Position numbers and translations under genes: made by a program
Notes under the pieces: model-generated
The model's database searches: none
The model's input: the letters and a program-made list of their open reading frames with translations, nothing else
Told to the model about the DNA's origin: nothing
Origin: Rhizobium sp. LCM 4573
Lineage (GTDB): Bacteria > Pseudomonadota > Alphaproteobacteria > Rhizobiales > Rhizobiaceae
Reading direction: 5' to 3'
DNA length: 5,722 bases
Assembly (NCBI RefSeq): GCF_001854865.1
Contig: NZ_MDDW01000002.1
Coordinates: 184,301-190,022 of the forward strand
Part shown: positions 5,434-5,722 of the stretch, piece after piece
How the letters are laid out: the number at the start of each line of letters is the position of its first letter
How positions within the stretch are numbered: the stretch's first letter is position 1

Positions 5434-5722
5434 TCAGTCGAAGGTATCGCCGATCAGGCGGGTCCAGTTTTCGCCCGCAAGGCCGCAGATCAGGCCCTGC
5501 CCGCTGCGGACCGGCTCCAGCAACGCATGATCCTTGGCATGGGCGACGAAGAAGGCCCTGCCATAGAACATGGTCTTACGGCTGATGAGTTCCGGCGTCA
5601 GCCAGGGATGGCCGGCGCCGCGGATCGCCACGCAGCCTTCGGCATCCGCGTGGGCGAACATGTCCTCGACGAGATCACCGGCGACGGCCGGCGAACACAG
5701 CGCCTGAAGCAGCCATGCGATG
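5434..5722 (-). CDS. Uncharacterised protein, 3' part only (start outside window)
   Basis: The minus-strand frame stays open from the right edge to a TGA at 5434-5436, giving the last 95 residues of a larger protein. The Met codon at 5661-5659 is internal or at best an alternative start, because the frame reads through it as ...AGDLVEDMFAHADAEG. The visible part is a mixed alpha/beta sequence without membrane segments. Possibly conserved features are CVAIRGAGHPWLTPELI, MFYGRAFFVAHAKDH and the very end GLAGENWTRLIGDTFD. I do not recognise the family with confidence; a GNAT-like acyltransferase C-terminus is a weak guess from the strand-helix pattern. Its codon use matches its neighbours, which supports a real gene. 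The stop lies 2 bases from the stop of the convergent NadE-like gene. Confidence 0.6.
   Translation of the reverse strand, partial: IAWLLQALCSPAVAGDLVEDMFAHADAEGCVAIRGAGHPWLTPELISRKTMFYGRAFFVAHAKDHALLEPVRSGQGLICGLAGENWTRLIGDTFD

Noticed and set aside
1..5722. CRISPR, tRNA, rRNA, insertion sequence or prophage signals
   Set aside because: No regularly spaced repeats, cloverleaf sequence, transposase motifs or terminal repeats were seen on either strand.

Overview
This is GC-rich chromosomal or large-replicon DNA with tightly packed genes, ATGA-type overlaps and near-zero gaps. Codon usage and protein character suggest an alphaproteobacterium, most likely Rhizobiaceae (Rhizobium, Agrobacterium, Sinorhizobium or Shinella type). 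That assignment is an inference from style, because no rRNA or other marker gene is present. No tRNA, rRNA, CRISPR array, IS element or phage gene was seen.

Layout. (1) 2-766 (+): the C-terminal three quarters of a D-isomer-specific 2-hydroxyacid dehydrogenase, cut by the left edge. (2) 780-1625 (+): a protein with two tandem GNAT acetyltransferase domains, 13 bases downstream and probably co-transcribed. (3) 1622-2398 (-): an exodeoxyribonuclease III (XthA type) with a complete active site, convergent with the GNAT gene and sharing 4 bp with it at the stop codons. (4) 2399-2604: a 206-bp divergent intergenic region with two inverted repeats, the larger one just upstream of the next gene's ribosome binding site. 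(5) 2605-5431 (+): a compact three-gene operon of a stand-alone acyl carrier protein, an AMP-forming acyl/aminoacyl ligase, and a NadE-family ATP-pyrophosphatase without a glutaminase domain. (6) 5434-5722 (-): the C-terminal end of an unrecognised protein, convergent with the operon and only 2 bp from it.

The operon is the most interesting part. The ligase should adenylate a carboxylic acid and load it onto the phosphopantetheine arm of the neighbouring carrier protein. The NAD-synthetase-like enzyme is translationally coupled to the ligase and could either make NAD or use the same adenylation/amidation chemistry on another acid. The set looks like the core of a small, uncharacterised carrier-protein-dependent pathway. 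Its substrate and product cannot be read from this window. The flanking dehydrogenase, GNAT and exonuclease genes look like ordinary accessory and housekeeping genes.
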